The position numbers and the translations under genes were made by a program. Below the pieces are notes generated by a model, which was not told the origin of the DNA, ran no database searches, and saw only the letters and a list, made by a program, of their open reading frames with translations. Shown piece after piece: positions 8,043 to 16,428 of a DNA stretch of 24,662 nucleotides. Origin of the DNA: a virus. The DNA lies in IMG/VR virus record IMGVR_UViG_3300021959_000369, positions 1-24,662 of that record. The stretch is one strand, 5' to 3'. Position 1 is the first letter of the stretch, and the number at the start of each line of letters is the position of its first letter.

Positions 8043-9979
8043 TGGAAGACGATCTTCTATTTACTCCTGAAGAGCTCTCGACACTTAACGAAGAGCAGAA
8101 AAATTTTCTTAGACCTATTAGGATGCAAAATCTGAGTGCACCAGGCCAGGCAGAGCCGTCTGGTCCCGTTGAGAAACAAAAATTTAGGACTCTCGCGCAA
8201 GGGTTGAGTTTTGGTTTTTCTGATGAGATTGAGGCTGTTATACGATCAGCTATACCTGGCGGTCCCAACTATACCGAGCTAAGAGATCAACTAAGGCAAA
8301 AGGTTTCTGATTACCAGCAGGCATATCCTGGCGAAGCAATTACCATGGAGGTAATCGGTGGTCTGGCTACAGGTCTTGTTCCTTTCGCTGGTCAAGCAAG
8401 AGCCGCTAGTACCATGGGCAGATTAATCGGCACATCTGCTGCTGAAGGAGCTCTGTACGGTCTAGGGACAAGCGAAGCTGACTTGTTTGGAGAGGGCGCC
8501 GATCCACTGCAAGCTGGCTTGGATGTTGCGGTGGGTGGTGTAACTGGAGCAGGAACAACAACTGCCGCTACCACAGCGTTTAGAGCGATAGGTGGCGTTG
8601 GATCCAAGTTTGTTAATTATGTTAGAGAAAAGTTTGGAACACGATACAGCGATGATGTGCAAGCTTATATCGGCGGTCTGGCGTCACAGTCAGGAAAGTC
8701 TGTTGATGAGATAGTTGCAGACATCGCGGAAGGCAGGGCGTTCACTGACAATGCCTCCGTAAACGCAGCTTTGAAGCAGTTTATATTAGAAGGCGGAAAG
8801 CCAGCCCAGGAGCTTTTAGAGTTTGTGCAGAACAGGGCTCAAACCCTAAGAGGTCAGGCAAGAAGCGGTCTTCAAGAGTCACTTGCGCCAGGAACTGGTG
8901 ATAACGTGCTCGATGAATTCATGACTAGAACTGAAAGGCTCAGAGGTCAAGAAAGCAGTCAATACACACAGATATTTGCTAATCATCCGTCGGTTACAAG
9001 ACCTATTGCTAATCAGGTAGAGCGGTTGCTGCAAAGATACCCTACGGTTAGAAATGAATTAGGCTCTCTTTATCAAGAAAGAAACCTGGTTCCATTATTC
9101 AAAACTACAGATGACGGAGCGGTAGAACTCGCTAGGGCTCCCTCATTAGAGGATGCTGATAATATTTACAGATTGCTGCGTGACGAGGGTCAGCAACTGT
9201 CAATTAGCGGAAGAGGTACACGGTCTGGAGTGTACAAAACCGACGCAAACAACCTAAAAACCCTTTTGGACGATACTTATACAGATCTAAGAGACGCCAG
9301 AGCAAACTACTCCGCGTCATTCTCATCATCAGAGGCTTTCGATGAAGGACTTGCGTCTCTGAACAAAAATGTCGATATGACTGCTCGAACATTTAGAGGA
9401 ATGAATGCGGATCAGCAGGCATCTTTTAGGATTGGTGTTTTTGCTGCTTTAAGAGATAAATTGAGACGTACTCCGCAAAGCACAATTGCGAAGCTTGCAG
9501 AGGAAGATCAGCAGCTTGGAGATTTGTTGCGCTTAGTTGCTCCAACAGAGTCTATTGATGACCTGGCTAGAACTTTGGGAATAGCTGCCGAAGCCGGTAG
9601 AACTTCTGCATATCTGCCGCAAAGAGCCGGGTCTCAGACCTTGCCTCTGATGATGGCTAGAGATAAAGGTATACCTGTTACAGCGCAAGATTTAACCGGA
9701 GCTGCCTCTGGCGATCCGGCTGCCATGGCAAATATTGCAAACAAGACGGTCAGAGCTCTAACTCAAGCGACTCCTCTTTCTGAGCAAGGAAGGCAAGCGG
9801 TTGTTGATATACTGACATCTCAAGATCCAAACATATGGATAAAAGCCCTGACTGATAATTCTCAGTTTGATCAGTTATCTGCCTTGATAAATAGATACGC
9901 TGCAGCAGTTGCGCCAGGAGCTAGAACCGCCCTAACACAGCAATCAGCAAGTGGTATGCAAGGTCTTCTAGGAATGTAA
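8042..9979 (+). CDS. Large internal virion / DNA ejection protein
   Basis: 645 residues; the ATG shares a base with the previous stop, and GGAGGT lies at 8028-8033, a strong ribosome site. An acidic N-terminus (1-50) is followed by GLSFGFSDEIEAVIRSA (about 58-74), a motif often seen in phage injection proteins, then YTELRDQLRQKVSDYQQAYP. Residues about 100-180 are rich in Gly/Ala with amphipathic, membrane-active-looking helices (EVIGGLATGLVPFAGQARA). The remaining 450 residues are helical and charged. The arrangement matches ejection proteins that line a channel across the cell envelope at infection. No lytic transglycosylase or peptidase motif is found, unlike some family members. It lies directly before the portal gene. 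Confidence 0.65.
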   Translation: MEDDLLFTPEELSTLNEEQKNFLRPIRMQNLSAPGQAEPSGPVEKQKFRTLAQGLSFGFSDEIEAVIRSAIPGGPNYTELRDQLRQKVSDYQQAYPGEAITMEVIGGLATGLVPFAGQARAASTMGRLIGTSAAEGALYGLGTSEADLFGEGADPLQAGLDVAVGGVTGAGTTTAATTAFRAIGGVGSKFVNYVREKFGTRYSDDVQAYIGGLASQSGKSVDEIVADIAEGRAFTDNASVNAALKQFILEGGKPAQELLEFVQNRAQTLRGQARSGLQESLAPGTGDNVLDEFMTRTERLRGQESSQYTQIFANHPSVTRPIANQVERLLQRYPTVRNELGSLYQERNLVPLFKTTDDGAVELARAPSLEDADNIYRLLRDEGQQLSISGRGTRSGVYKTDANNLKTLLDDTYTDLRDARANYSASFSSSEAFDEGLASLNKNVDMTARTFRGMNADQQASFRIGVFAALRDKLRRTPQSTIAKLAEEDQQLGDLLRLVAPTESIDDLARTLGIAAEAGRTSAYLPQRAGSQTLPLMMARDKGIPVTAQDLTGAASGDPAAMANIANKTVRALTQATPLSEQGRQAVVDILTSQDPNIWIKALTDNSQFDQLSALINRYAAAVAPGARTALTQQSASGMQGLLGM

Positions 9980-9980
9980 T

Positions 9981-12068
9981 ATGCAACCGAAAAAGATGAC
10001 AAACGACGAGATTGAAAGCACCGTTGCCAAGGCAATTCAGGATGCTGTCGATTTTGTTGAATCAGAGATATCTGAAGACCGGGTAAAGGCTCAAAGATAT
10101 TTCGATGGTGAGACTGACTTAGGTTACGAGGACGGCAGGTCTAGCGTTGTAGCAACTAAGGTCCGAGACATTATCCGTTCCATCAAGCCCAGCCTGATGC
10201 GCGTGTTCCTGAACACAGACAAGCCTGTAGAGTTTGTGCCAAAGGGTCCAGAGGACGTAGGAAACGCTGAGCAGGCGACTAGCTATGTGCATTGGAAGTT
10301 TAACGAGCTCGGCGGCTACAAGATACTGAACGACGCTTTCCATGATGCCCTGGTTAAAAAGACCGGGATTGTCAAAACCTACTGGGAAGACTACGACGAG
10401 TACGAGACATTCACTTTCACCAACCTGAGCGACACTGAGTTTTCTCTGATTGTGAACGAGGATGACATCGAGGTTATTGAGCACTCAGAAACCATTGAGA
10501 TCAGCATGGATCCGATGGGCATGGAGATGCAGGTAACCAGGCACGATATCAAGATCGTCAAGACGTTCACAAAAGGCAAGTTGTGCGTTGAGTCTGTGCC
10601 GCCGGAAGAGTTTTTTGTGGACCGCAACGCTAGATCAATTGATGACGCCTATGTGGTGTGTCACCGGGCAGAGATGCGCGTTGGTGATGTGGTTGCCATG
10701 GGCTTTGACTTTGATCAGGTTTCCGAGCTCTCAGGAATATCTGAAACAGACAGCCTGACAGACGAGGAAGAGCATGCGCGACGCGGCTACAGCCGGGACA
10801 GGATGGATGAGGACTACAATGACCCGAGCATGAAGAATGTCTTGATCACCGAGGCATACATGCGGATGGACGTTGACGGTACTGGCTACCCTATCCTCTA
10901 CAAGTTTATCCTGGGCGGATCTGGATACGAGCTGATGGATATGATGCCCTGCGACAATATTCCGTTTGCCGTGTTTGAGTGTGACCCGGAGCCACATGCT
11001 TTCTATGGTCGCTCTGTTGCCGACTTGATCATGAGTGACCAGGACGCATCTACCTCAATGTTGCGCGGTGTGCTGGATAACGTGGCCCTCACTAACAACC
11101 CACAGCTGGGAGTTATTGAGGAACTGACAAACATGGACGATCTGCTGAACAACGAGATCGGCGCCATAGTCAGGATGAAGCAGCAGGGTGCTGTGACTCC
11201 GATGTCGGTCCCGTTTGTTGCCGGCACAACTCTTCCTGCCATGCAATATATGGATCAGCAGATTGAGCAGAAGACAGGCGTCACCAGAGCCTCTATGGGA
11301 CTCGATCCAGATGCCCTACAGAACACCACTGCTACCGCGGTAAACGCCACTATGCAGGCTGCAGCTGGCCAGGTAGAGGTTATTGCCAGGAACTTTGCAG
11401 AGGGCGGCATGAAGCGCCTGTTCAAGCTGATGCTTGAGGAGTTTATCAAGAACACTGACGATGAGACCGTCATGCGCCTGAATGGCCGTTTTACGCCAAT
11501 TGACCCGCGGGTGTGGAACTCAGACATGGACCTGAGCATCAACGTAGGTCTGGGTACCGGGCAGGAAGACACCAAGATGGCCGCGCTCAACCAGGCTCTC
11601 GGAATGCAGATGCAGATCTGGAGCAACTACGGGCCCAGCAACGGTCTTGTAACAATGACACAGATACGCAATACTCTCGCCGACATGCTTGCCATGGGCG
11701 GTCTGAGGAACTCTGACAGGTACTTTATGCCCATGGATCCGCAGACAGAGCAGTTGCTTGTACAGCAGGCTGAGAAAGCGCAGCAGGCTATGGCGCAGGG
11801 TCAGGATCCGAACCAGGCATATCTGCAGGCTGAGACGATTAAGATGCAGGGCAGGCTACAAAGCGATCAGATGAAGACTCAGGCCAAGATGCAGGCAGAT
11901 ATGGCCAAGATGCAGTTTGATGCTCAGAAGGCGGCTGCAGAGGACGATCTAGAACGTGATAAAATGGATCAGCAGCTACTGGTTGATGCTGCTGATATTT
12001 ATGGCAAGTACGGCACTGCAGTTGATGTTGCCAGGATTAAAAACTTACAGAATACGCCGAGGCAGTAA
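9981..12068 (+). CDS. Portal protein (P22-type)
   Basis: 695 residues, close to the P22 portal's roughly 725. The N-terminal part has the usual helical DFVESEISEDRVKAQRYFDG (about 27-46), then DIIRSIKPSLMRVFLNTDKP (72-91) and VEFVPKGPEDVGNAEQATSY (92-111). The centre has GIVKTYWEDYDEY and VESVPPEEFFVDRNARSIDD. The stem region is FAVFECDPEPHAFYGRSVAD, then QDASTSMLRGVLDNVALTNN and GVTRASMGLDPDALQNTTAT. The C-terminal 130 residues form a Gln/Met/Lys-rich helix typical of a barrel or crown. The portal forms the dodecameric vertex through which DNA is packaged and ejected. No terminase gene precedes it: an ejection gene does, which is an unusual order. Confidence 0.88.
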   Translation: MQPKKMTNDEIESTVAKAIQDAVDFVESEISEDRVKAQRYFDGETDLGYEDGRSSVVATKVRDIIRSIKPSLMRVFLNTDKPVEFVPKGPEDVGNAEQATSYVHWKFNELGGYKILNDAFHDALVKKTGIVKTYWEDYDEYETFTFTNLSDTEFSLIVNEDDIEVIEHSETIEISMDPMGMEMQVTRHDIKIVKTFTKGKLCVESVPPEEFFVDRNARSIDDAYVVCHRAEMRVGDVVAMGFDFDQVSELSGISETDSLTDEEEHARRGYSRDRMDEDYNDPSMKNVLITEAYMRMDVDGTGYPILYKFILGGSGYELMDMMPCDNIPFAVFECDPEPHAFYGRSVADLIMSDQDASTSMLRGVLDNVALTNNPQLGVIEELTNMDDLLNNEIGAIVRMKQQGAVTPMSVPFVAGTTLPAMQYMDQQIEQKTGVTRASMGLDPDALQNTTATAVNATMQAAAGQVEVIARNFAEGGMKRLFKLMLEEFIKNTDDETVMRLNGRFTPIDPRVWNSDMDLSINVGLGTGQEDTKMAALNQALGMQMQIWSNYGPSNGLVTMTQIRNTLADMLAMGGLRNSDRYFMPMDPQTEQLLVQQAEKAQQAMAQGQDPNQAYLQAETIKMQGRLQSDQMKTQAKMQADMAKMQFDAQKAAAEDDLERDKMDQQLLVDAADIYGKYGTAVDVARIKNLQNTPRQ

Positions 12069-12302
12069 TTGAGCCAAGACATAAGGCAGAGAGCTGCCAA
12101 GGCAAGAACATTACTTGCAGATGAAACCTTCAAGGAAGCAGTACAGGACTTGAAGCAGCTGCAGGTGAATGTATTCCTGAACCCAGCGAGCACTGTTGAG
12201 GATAGGGAAGAGGCGCACCACATTGCTGGTGCATTATCTAAAATTGAGCAATATCTCCAATCCGCAGTTATGGACGAGAAAATGCTTGATAGACGAAAGT
12301 AG
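12069..12302 (+). CDS. Small head-region protein, TTG start
   Basis: 77 residues. The frame begins at TTG 12069 immediately after the portal stop; there is no ATG early enough to give the conserved N-terminal helix, so TTG is chosen, with GAGGC about 6 bases upstream serving as a weak ribosome site. The product is all helix: RQRAAKARTLLADETFKEAV, then DREEAHHIAGALSKIEQYL. Short helical proteins of this kind often sit between portal and scaffold genes in phages of this group. I know of no established function; a portal or scaffold partner is possible from position alone. Confidence 0.62.
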   Translation: MSQDIRQRAAKARTLLADETFKEAVQDLKQLQVNVFLNPASTVEDREEAHHIAGALSKIEQYLQSAVMDEKMLDRRK

Positions 12303-12314
12303 AGGATCAGCACC

Positions 12315-13307
12315 GTGGAAACGACTGATGATGTAATGATAGGCGACGGATCAGTAGATGCCGTTGCAAACAGCCTTTTACAAGGCGCACTAACTGAAGA
12401 GCCAACTAAGGAAGCCCAGCCAGAGGAAACCTTGCAAGAGGAAACTCAGGAGGCCGAGGAGGAGGCACAAGACGTTGGAGAAGACTCTGATGAGCCGGTT
12501 CGAGAAGAGCCTGTTGATCAGGGTGAGGATGAGCAAGAAAACGCTGATGAAGCCGGTCCAGAGGAACTTTTCACGGTCAAAGTAGATGGCCAGGAAGTGG
12601 AAGTAAACCTAGAGGATCTCAAGCGATCATACAGCGGCCAAGCTTATATCCAAAAAGGAATGCAGGAAGCGGCATCGGCAAAGAAAGAAGCCGAAGGCGT
12701 TTACCAGCAGCTCCTAAACGAGCGACAGCAGATGTCAAATCTGATGGCTCAGTTGCAGTCTGGACAGGTACTTCAACCTCCACAGATGCCAGATAGGGAA
12801 ACGTTTAAAAACGATCCTATTGGCTACATGGAGGAGAAAATGAAGTACGACGAGGCGAAGGAAGCATATGACCAGCAGCAGGTTGCGGTGTATCAAGCAA
12901 CGCAACAGCAGCAACAGTCTATGCAGATGGCGCACCAGGCTCACCTGAACGATGAGATGGCGAGGCTTGCACAGATAGTCCCTGAATTTGGTGACGCCGA
13001 AAAGGCAGGCAAATTGAGAGATGAGCTTTTAAGTTACGGTACTAGACTAGGCTACTCGGAGGCAGAGATCGCAGAGGTCTCAGATCACCGGGCGATAGTT
13101 GTGCTTCAGAAGGCGATGAAATATGACCAGCTAGTGGCTGGCAAAGACAAAGCTGTTCAGAAGGCAAGTAACGCCAGGCCGGTTAATGTGAAGCCCGGAG
13201 CTAAGAAGAGCCCGACAGCCAGCAAGCAGAAAGCCAAGGCAAATGCGGTCGCTAGGATGAAGAAATCTGGCAGCGTAGATGACGTTGCTTCTTATTTACT
13301 AAGCTAA
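12315..13307 (+). CDS. Scaffolding protein
   Basis: 330 residues from GTG 12315, with GAGGA at 12302-12306. Residues 25-85 are extremely acidic and disordered (EEETQEAEEEA type). Residues 84-118 contain ELFTVKVDGQEVEVNLEDLK, a small beta element followed by a helix that recurs in phage scaffolds. Residues 118-240 are a long coiled coil rich in Gln. The C-terminus (285-320) is strongly basic (KPGAKKSPTASKQKAKANA), as expected for a capsid-binding tail. Scaffolds direct procapsid assembly with the coat protein and leave before or during packaging. The placement between portal and coat genes is canonical. No protease domain is present. Confidence 0.8.
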   Translation: METTDDVMIGDGSVDAVANSLLQGALTEEPTKEAQPEETLQEETQEAEEEAQDVGEDSDEPVREEPVDQGEDEQENADEAGPEELFTVKVDGQEVEVNLEDLKRSYSGQAYIQKGMQEAASAKKEAEGVYQQLLNERQQMSNLMAQLQSGQVLQPPQMPDRETFKNDPIGYMEEKMKYDEAKEAYDQQQVAVYQATQQQQQSMQMAHQAHLNDEMARLAQIVPEFGDAEKAGKLRDELLSYGTRLGYSEAEIAEVSDHRAIVVLQKAMKYDQLVAGKDKAVQKASNARPVNVKPGAKKSPTASKQKAKANAVARMKKSGSVDDVASYLLS

Positions 13308-13311
13308 CCGT

Positions 13312-13320
13312 GAGGTGATC
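13312..13320 (+). promoter_or_regulatory. Extended Shine-Dalgarno of the major capsid gene
   Basis: GAGGTGATC is a nine-base uninterrupted complement to the 3' end of bacterial 16S rRNA (anti-SD GATCACCTC). It stops four bases before the capsid ATG. It is the longest ribosome-binding match I see in the window, as expected for the most abundant virion protein. Confidence 0.85.
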
Positions 13321-13324
13321 TAAA

Positions 13325-14287
13325 ATGGGCGTTTCCGCTAACACTAACGAGACATATGATGTCACTACGATCCGCGAGGATCTGCAGGACGCATTGATCT
13401 CAATTTCTCCGACTGACACTCCTGTCATGTCTGCTATTGGCCGTCGCAATGTTGACAACACATTCTTTGAATGGGGTGTTGTTTCATTGGCGGCAGCCAG
13501 CAGCTCTAACCGTGTGATCGAAGGTGAAGCAGCACCTGGCAATGACGCAGCAACTAACGCTGTCCGCCAGGGTAACTACACTCAGATCTCTGACAAGGTT
13601 GTAGAAGTATCTGACACTGCTAACGCCGTTAATGGCGCTGGCGATGCTCAGACTACTGCCAAGCAGGTTGCGTACAAGCTCAAAGAGCTCAAGCGCGACA
13701 TGGAAACCATGATCTGTGACAACGTTGCAGGTAGTGCTGGTGCTTCTGGTACTGCTCGCGCATCTGCAGGTCTTCCTGCTCACTTGCGTACCAATGCAAG
13801 CCGAGGAACTGGTGGTGCCGATGGTACTACTTCAGGCTCTGGTGATGCTGGCTACGTTGACGCAGCTGCTACCGACGGCACTACTCGTGCAGTTACTGAG
13901 TCTCTTCTGAAGGGCGTTATTGCTGACTGCTGGGATCAAGGCGCTGAGCCCTCAGTTGTTATCTGTGGATCTTCACAGAAGCAGACTATCTCTACTTTTA
14001 CTGGTAACGCTACCCGTTACAAGGAAGCAGAGGACAGCAAGCTGAATGCAGCAATCGATGTATATATCTCCGATTTCGGTGAGTTGCAGATTGTTCCATC
14101 ACGCTTTAGTCGTGCCCGTGACGTTCTGGTTCTGGACCCGAACTACGCACGAGTTGCATACCTCAAGCCTACCACTCAGAAGGAACTGGCTCGCACTGGT
14201 CACAGTGAGCGTCGGTTGATCTCTGTAGAGTACGGTGTGCAGGTAGACAACGAAGCAGCACACGGTGTTGTGGCAGACGTAAGCTAA
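13325..14287 (+). CDS. Major capsid protein (SU10 / DUF5309 type)
   Basis: 320 residues. The N-terminal arm has TTIREDLQDALISISPTDTP (about 14-33) and then FFEWGVVSLAAASSSNRVIE, matching the DUF5309/SU10 coat pattern (ISPxDTP, then W, then EG). Further marks are QISDKVVEVSDTANAVNGAG, LKELKRDMETMICDN and an Ala/Gly/Thr-rich loop (about 133-180) that may be the surface domain. The C-terminal half has FGELQIVPSRFSRARDVLVL and ends with an acidic strand. HK97-like coat proteins of this family self-assemble on the scaffold. Arg codons are nearly all CGN and Ile codons ATC/ATT, unlike the AGA/AGG/ATA-rich neighbours, consistent with high expression. No prohead protease is encoded nearby. Confidence 0.85.
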   Translation: MGVSANTNETYDVTTIREDLQDALISISPTDTPVMSAIGRRNVDNTFFEWGVVSLAAASSSNRVIEGEAAPGNDAATNAVRQGNYTQISDKVVEVSDTANAVNGAGDAQTTAKQVAYKLKELKRDMETMICDNVAGSAGASGTARASAGLPAHLRTNASRGTGGADGTTSGSGDAGYVDAAATDGTTRAVTESLLKGVIADCWDQGAEPSVVICGSSQKQTISTFTGNATRYKEAEDSKLNAAIDVYISDFGELQIVPSRFSRARDVLVLDPNYARVAYLKPTTQKELARTGHSERRLISVEYGVQVDNEAAHGVVADVS

Positions 14288-14517
14288 TGTCTGTCAAGAT
14301 ACGATGTGTATCCGAGAGGCGGCCCTGGGTTCAGGGTCGCCCTCTCTCTATTGGAGACGAGATATCTGTCGAGAAGGATGAGGCAGATGTCTTGGTTGAT
14401 TCTGGAATGTTTGAAAGGATAGCGAATGTCAGTAAAAGAAAAGATAGTGGCGGAGGACAACAAGGTACGGATAGTCCGAAGCCAAGACGTAGGCGGAATC
14501 TTAAAAGAGATTCATGA
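14287..14517 (+). CDS. Small hypothetical protein after capsid, basic tail
   Basis: 76 residues; its ATG shares a base with the capsid stop (TAATG). Residues 1-48 form a compact beta-rich domain with RRPWVQGRPLSIGDEISV and then EADVLVDSGMFERI, a layout seen in small phage head proteins encoded after the coat gene. Residues 49-76 are disordered and very basic (SPKPRRRRNLKRDS). The last 92 bases are also read in another frame by the next gene. A head-decoration or DNA-binding role is possible but not supported by a specific motif. Confidence 0.6.
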   Translation: MSVKIRCVSERRPWVQGRPLSIGDEISVEKDEADVLVDSGMFERIANVSKRKDSGGGQQGTDSPKPRRRRNLKRDS

Positions 14518-14707
14518 GCTAAAAGAAAACGTTCCAAAGACTTACGGTGACGCTAAGGTCAGATGGGCGGGCTCTATACCTTTGGTAATTGCTGAAGAGT
14601 GGGCCCGAGAATGTAATGCTCAGATAGGCACGAAAGAATACGCGGCATACGTCAAGCGTAAGCTTTCTGATCCTGATTACAAAAAGCTTTTGGTGCATGG
14701 TTACTAA
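14426..14707 (+). CDS. Small hypothetical phage protein overlapping the previous gene
   Basis: 93 residues; ATG 14426 has AAGGAT at 14415-14420, a well-placed ribosome site, so the long overlap with the upstream gene looks genuine. The chain has VRIVRSQDVGGILKEIHELK at residues 14-33, then RWAGSIPLVIAEEWARECNA (46-65) and GTKEYAAYVKRKLSDPDYKK (68-87). This order (IPLVIAxxWAxEC, then GTKEFxxYVxxKL) is familiar from small phage proteins near capsid genes; the function is unknown. A head-completion or packaging accessory role is possible by position. The stop shares a base with the next ATG. Confidence 0.65.
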   Translation: MSVKEKIVAEDNKVRIVRSQDVGGILKEIHELKENVPKTYGDAKVRWAGSIPLVIAEEWARECNAQIGTKEYAAYVKRKLSDPDYKKLLVHGY

Positions 14708-14859
14708 TGGAAGTAACAATCAGATTGACTGAATCCGATATGGAGCGATTTCTAGAGCTTGTTGACCTGATAGAAGTTTTAGAGATGTCCATCAAGGATC
14801 TCAAGGAGCTTGTAGATGTTCTCCGTGTTGAAAAGTATACAAAGCCGAAAGACTTGTAA
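14707..14859 (+). CDS. Tiny helical protein, 50 residues
   Basis: An ATG at 14707 overlaps the previous stop by one base (TAATG) and opens 50 codons to TAA 14857-14859. The product is acidic and has a long Leu-rich helix (ERFLELVDLIEVLEMSIKDL), probably a coiled coil, and a short basic end (KYTKPKDL). Coupled start, no gap and coil-like pattern support a real gene; it overlaps the next gene by 44 bases. Function unknown. Confidence 0.5.
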   Translation: MEVTIRLTESDMERFLELVDLIEVLEMSIKDLKELVDVLRVEKYTKPKDL

Positions 14860-15037
14860 GGAGTGCGGTAGCACTTTCACCTCTCAAACATCCCGTAATC
14901 TATTTTGCTGCAAAAGATGCTCTCTCCTTTACCGCAGCAGAAAAGTTGTTGGCACTGCAGCCAGCGACAAAGAGCAGAAAAAGCAACTCGATTTAAATAA
15001 CTACTGGTTTAGCGTTTGGGCTGATTGTCATGAGTAG
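14816..15037 (+). CDS. Small zinc-finger-like protein
   Basis: 73 residues; AAGGAG at 14803-14808 sits 7 bases before ATG 14816, which fixes the start. Residues 14-35 have CKECGSTFTSQTSRNLFCCK, two CxxC pairs (C14/C17 and C32/C35) about 14 residues apart, the spacing of a small zinc ribbon. A basic stretch follows (LLYRSRKVVG). Such proteins often bind DNA or RNA or act as small adaptors. It overlaps the next gene by 8 bases, within the small-gene run after the capsid gene. The zinc site is inferred from spacing only. Confidence 0.55.
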   Translation: MFSVLKSIQSRKTCKECGSTFTSQTSRNLFCCKRCSLLYRSRKVVGTAASDKEQKKQLDLNNYWFSVWADCHE

Positions 15038-16199
15038 TGAAGGTAAACAAATTAGCCGTGAAATGCTGGCCTACTGTACAACGGAAAAGCAGAGGCAGGT
15101 CATCGAGCTCTACATAGAGCATAAGTCTTCCAGAAAAGTCGGCAATATAGTTGGTTTAAAAGAAAGAAGCGTTAGAGGGATAGTTGCGCGTGTAGAGCAA
15201 AACGCAGCTAAAAAAGGCTGGAAAGGTAGAAACATAATACCTGACGGCTACAAGTTAAAAGGCAGATCTGCCCTGGTTGACGCAGATGGCGCTACTAAAA
15301 TTGAGTGGATCAAGACTGAGGTTGATAAAGAGCGCATGCTTGAAATTATGCGCGAGGCATCAGAGAGCATGGCTGATGAGGTTAAGCCTTGGCCGGCAGT
15401 TAAACCTCCGAGAGATACCGCCAAAGATCTGTGTACCGTTTACACAATCACTGACTACCACATTGGAGCCTATAGCTTTGCTGCTGAGTCTGGAGAAGAT
15501 TGGGATCTAGATATTGCAGAAAAAACTTTGTACCAGGGCGTCAATGATATGATGGCCAGGAGCCAAAATTCCGAGCAGGCTATCTTTTGCCAGATGGGCG
15601 ATTTCTTGCACTGGGACGGACTTGCCGCGGTAACACCATTGAGCAAGCATGCCCTGGACGCTGCCGGGCGGTATAGCGAGCTGGTAACACTCGCGGTGCA
15701 AACTTGTGTTAAGACCGTAGAGATGTTGCTGCATAAGCATAAAACTGTGCATGTCGTGATGTGCGAAGGAAACCATGACATTGCTGGTTCTATATGGCTG
15801 CAGTCAATCATGAAGATGGCTTTCAAAAAAAATAAGCGGGTTACCATCGATGACTCGGCTTTTCCTTATTACAGCTACAAGTTTGGCCGGGTATTCATGG
15901 GCTGGCACCATGGTCACCTGACCAAAATAAACAACCTGGCAAGCAAGTTTTTCTCTGAGCCCAGGTTCAGAGAGGATATGGGCGCGTCTGACTATATTTA
16001 CTTATCAACCGGCCATCTTCATACTAAAGAAGTCCTAGAGAGGTCTGGAGCTGTCATAGAGCGGCATCCTACCTTGAGCGCCAGGGACGCCTATGCGGCC
16101 AGAGGATTTGACCATTCACAGAGAGGAGCTCTTGCAATTACTTATCACCGGGAGAAGGGTGAGGTGAGCAGGGTAACGGTAATACCAGATGGAGACTAG
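15030..16199 (+). CDS. HTH-metallophosphoesterase fusion (calcineurin-like)
   Basis: 389 residues. Residues 15-62 form an HTH-like helix set (TTEKQRQVIELYIEHKSSRK, then GLKERSVRGIVARVEQNA). Residues 130-340 are a calcineurin-like phosphoesterase with all metal motifs: D142 and H144 in TDYHIGA, D191 in GDFLHWDG, N248/H249 in GNHD, H293/H294 in WHHGHL, and H329/H331 in STGHLH. The family uses two metal ions to cut phosphomono- or phosphodiesters. Phage proteins with this HTH-phosphoesterase design are known, but the substrate is not established; nucleic acid ends are a guess from the HTH. It separates the capsid block from the lysis block and overlaps both neighbours (8 and 11 bases). Confidence 0.82.
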   Translation: MSSEGKQISREMLAYCTTEKQRQVIELYIEHKSSRKVGNIVGLKERSVRGIVARVEQNAAKKGWKGRNIIPDGYKLKGRSALVDADGATKIEWIKTEVDKERMLEIMREASESMADEVKPWPAVKPPRDTAKDLCTVYTITDYHIGAYSFAAESGEDWDLDIAEKTLYQGVNDMMARSQNSEQAIFCQMGDFLHWDGLAAVTPLSKHALDAAGRYSELVTLAVQTCVKTVEMLLHKHKTVHVVMCEGNHDIAGSIWLQSIMKMAFKKNKRVTIDDSAFPYYSYKFGRVFMGWHHGHLTKINNLASKFFSEPRFREDMGASDYIYLSTGHLHTKEVLERSGAVIERHPTLSARDAYAARGFDHSQRGALAITYHREKGEVSRVTVIPDGD

Positions 16200-16428
16200 G
16201 CTAGAGCGGCTAGAGACCAAGATTGATGACCTGCAGGAAGCGGTGGTATCTCTGGCGCGTGTGGAGGAAAGGATTACGACTATTTTCAACAGGCAGACCA
16301 CGATTGAGCAGCGGGTAAACGATATGGATGACAAGATCCAATCCATCAGCCCTGCTGTCAGGTTTGCTGAGCGCATATTCTGGGTAGCAGTTGTAACCGG
16401 AATTTCTGTCTACTTTAAGGTTGGCTAA
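16189..16428 (+). CDS. Coiled-coil protein with C-terminal membrane segment
   Basis: 79 residues, ATG inside the end of the phosphoesterase gene. Residues 1-56 are a heptad-like coiled coil (RLERLETKIDDLQEAVVSLA, then RITTIFNRQTTIEQRVNDMD). Residues 60-79 are hydrophobic (RIFWVAVVTGISVYFKVG), one C-terminal anchor. It begins the run lipase-lipoprotein-holin-lysozyme. Small proteins of this shape are common in phage lysis regions. It might be a spanin-like or holin-regulating partner, but the usual inner-membrane spanin has an N-terminal anchor, so that label does not fit. Function unknown. Confidence 0.6.
   Translation: METRLERLETKIDDLQEAVVSLARVEERITTIFNRQTTIEQRVNDMDDKIQSISPAVRFAERIFWVAVVTGISVYFKVG

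Noticed and set aside
12490-12510. tRNA T-loop-like GGTTCGAGA
   Set aside because: Single chance match inside the scaffold gene with no acceptor or anticodon stems around it.
14707-16199. Small or large terminase in the region after the capsid
   Set aside because: The HTH-bearing gene is a phosphoesterase with no Walker ATPase motifs, and the small genes show no terminase pattern.
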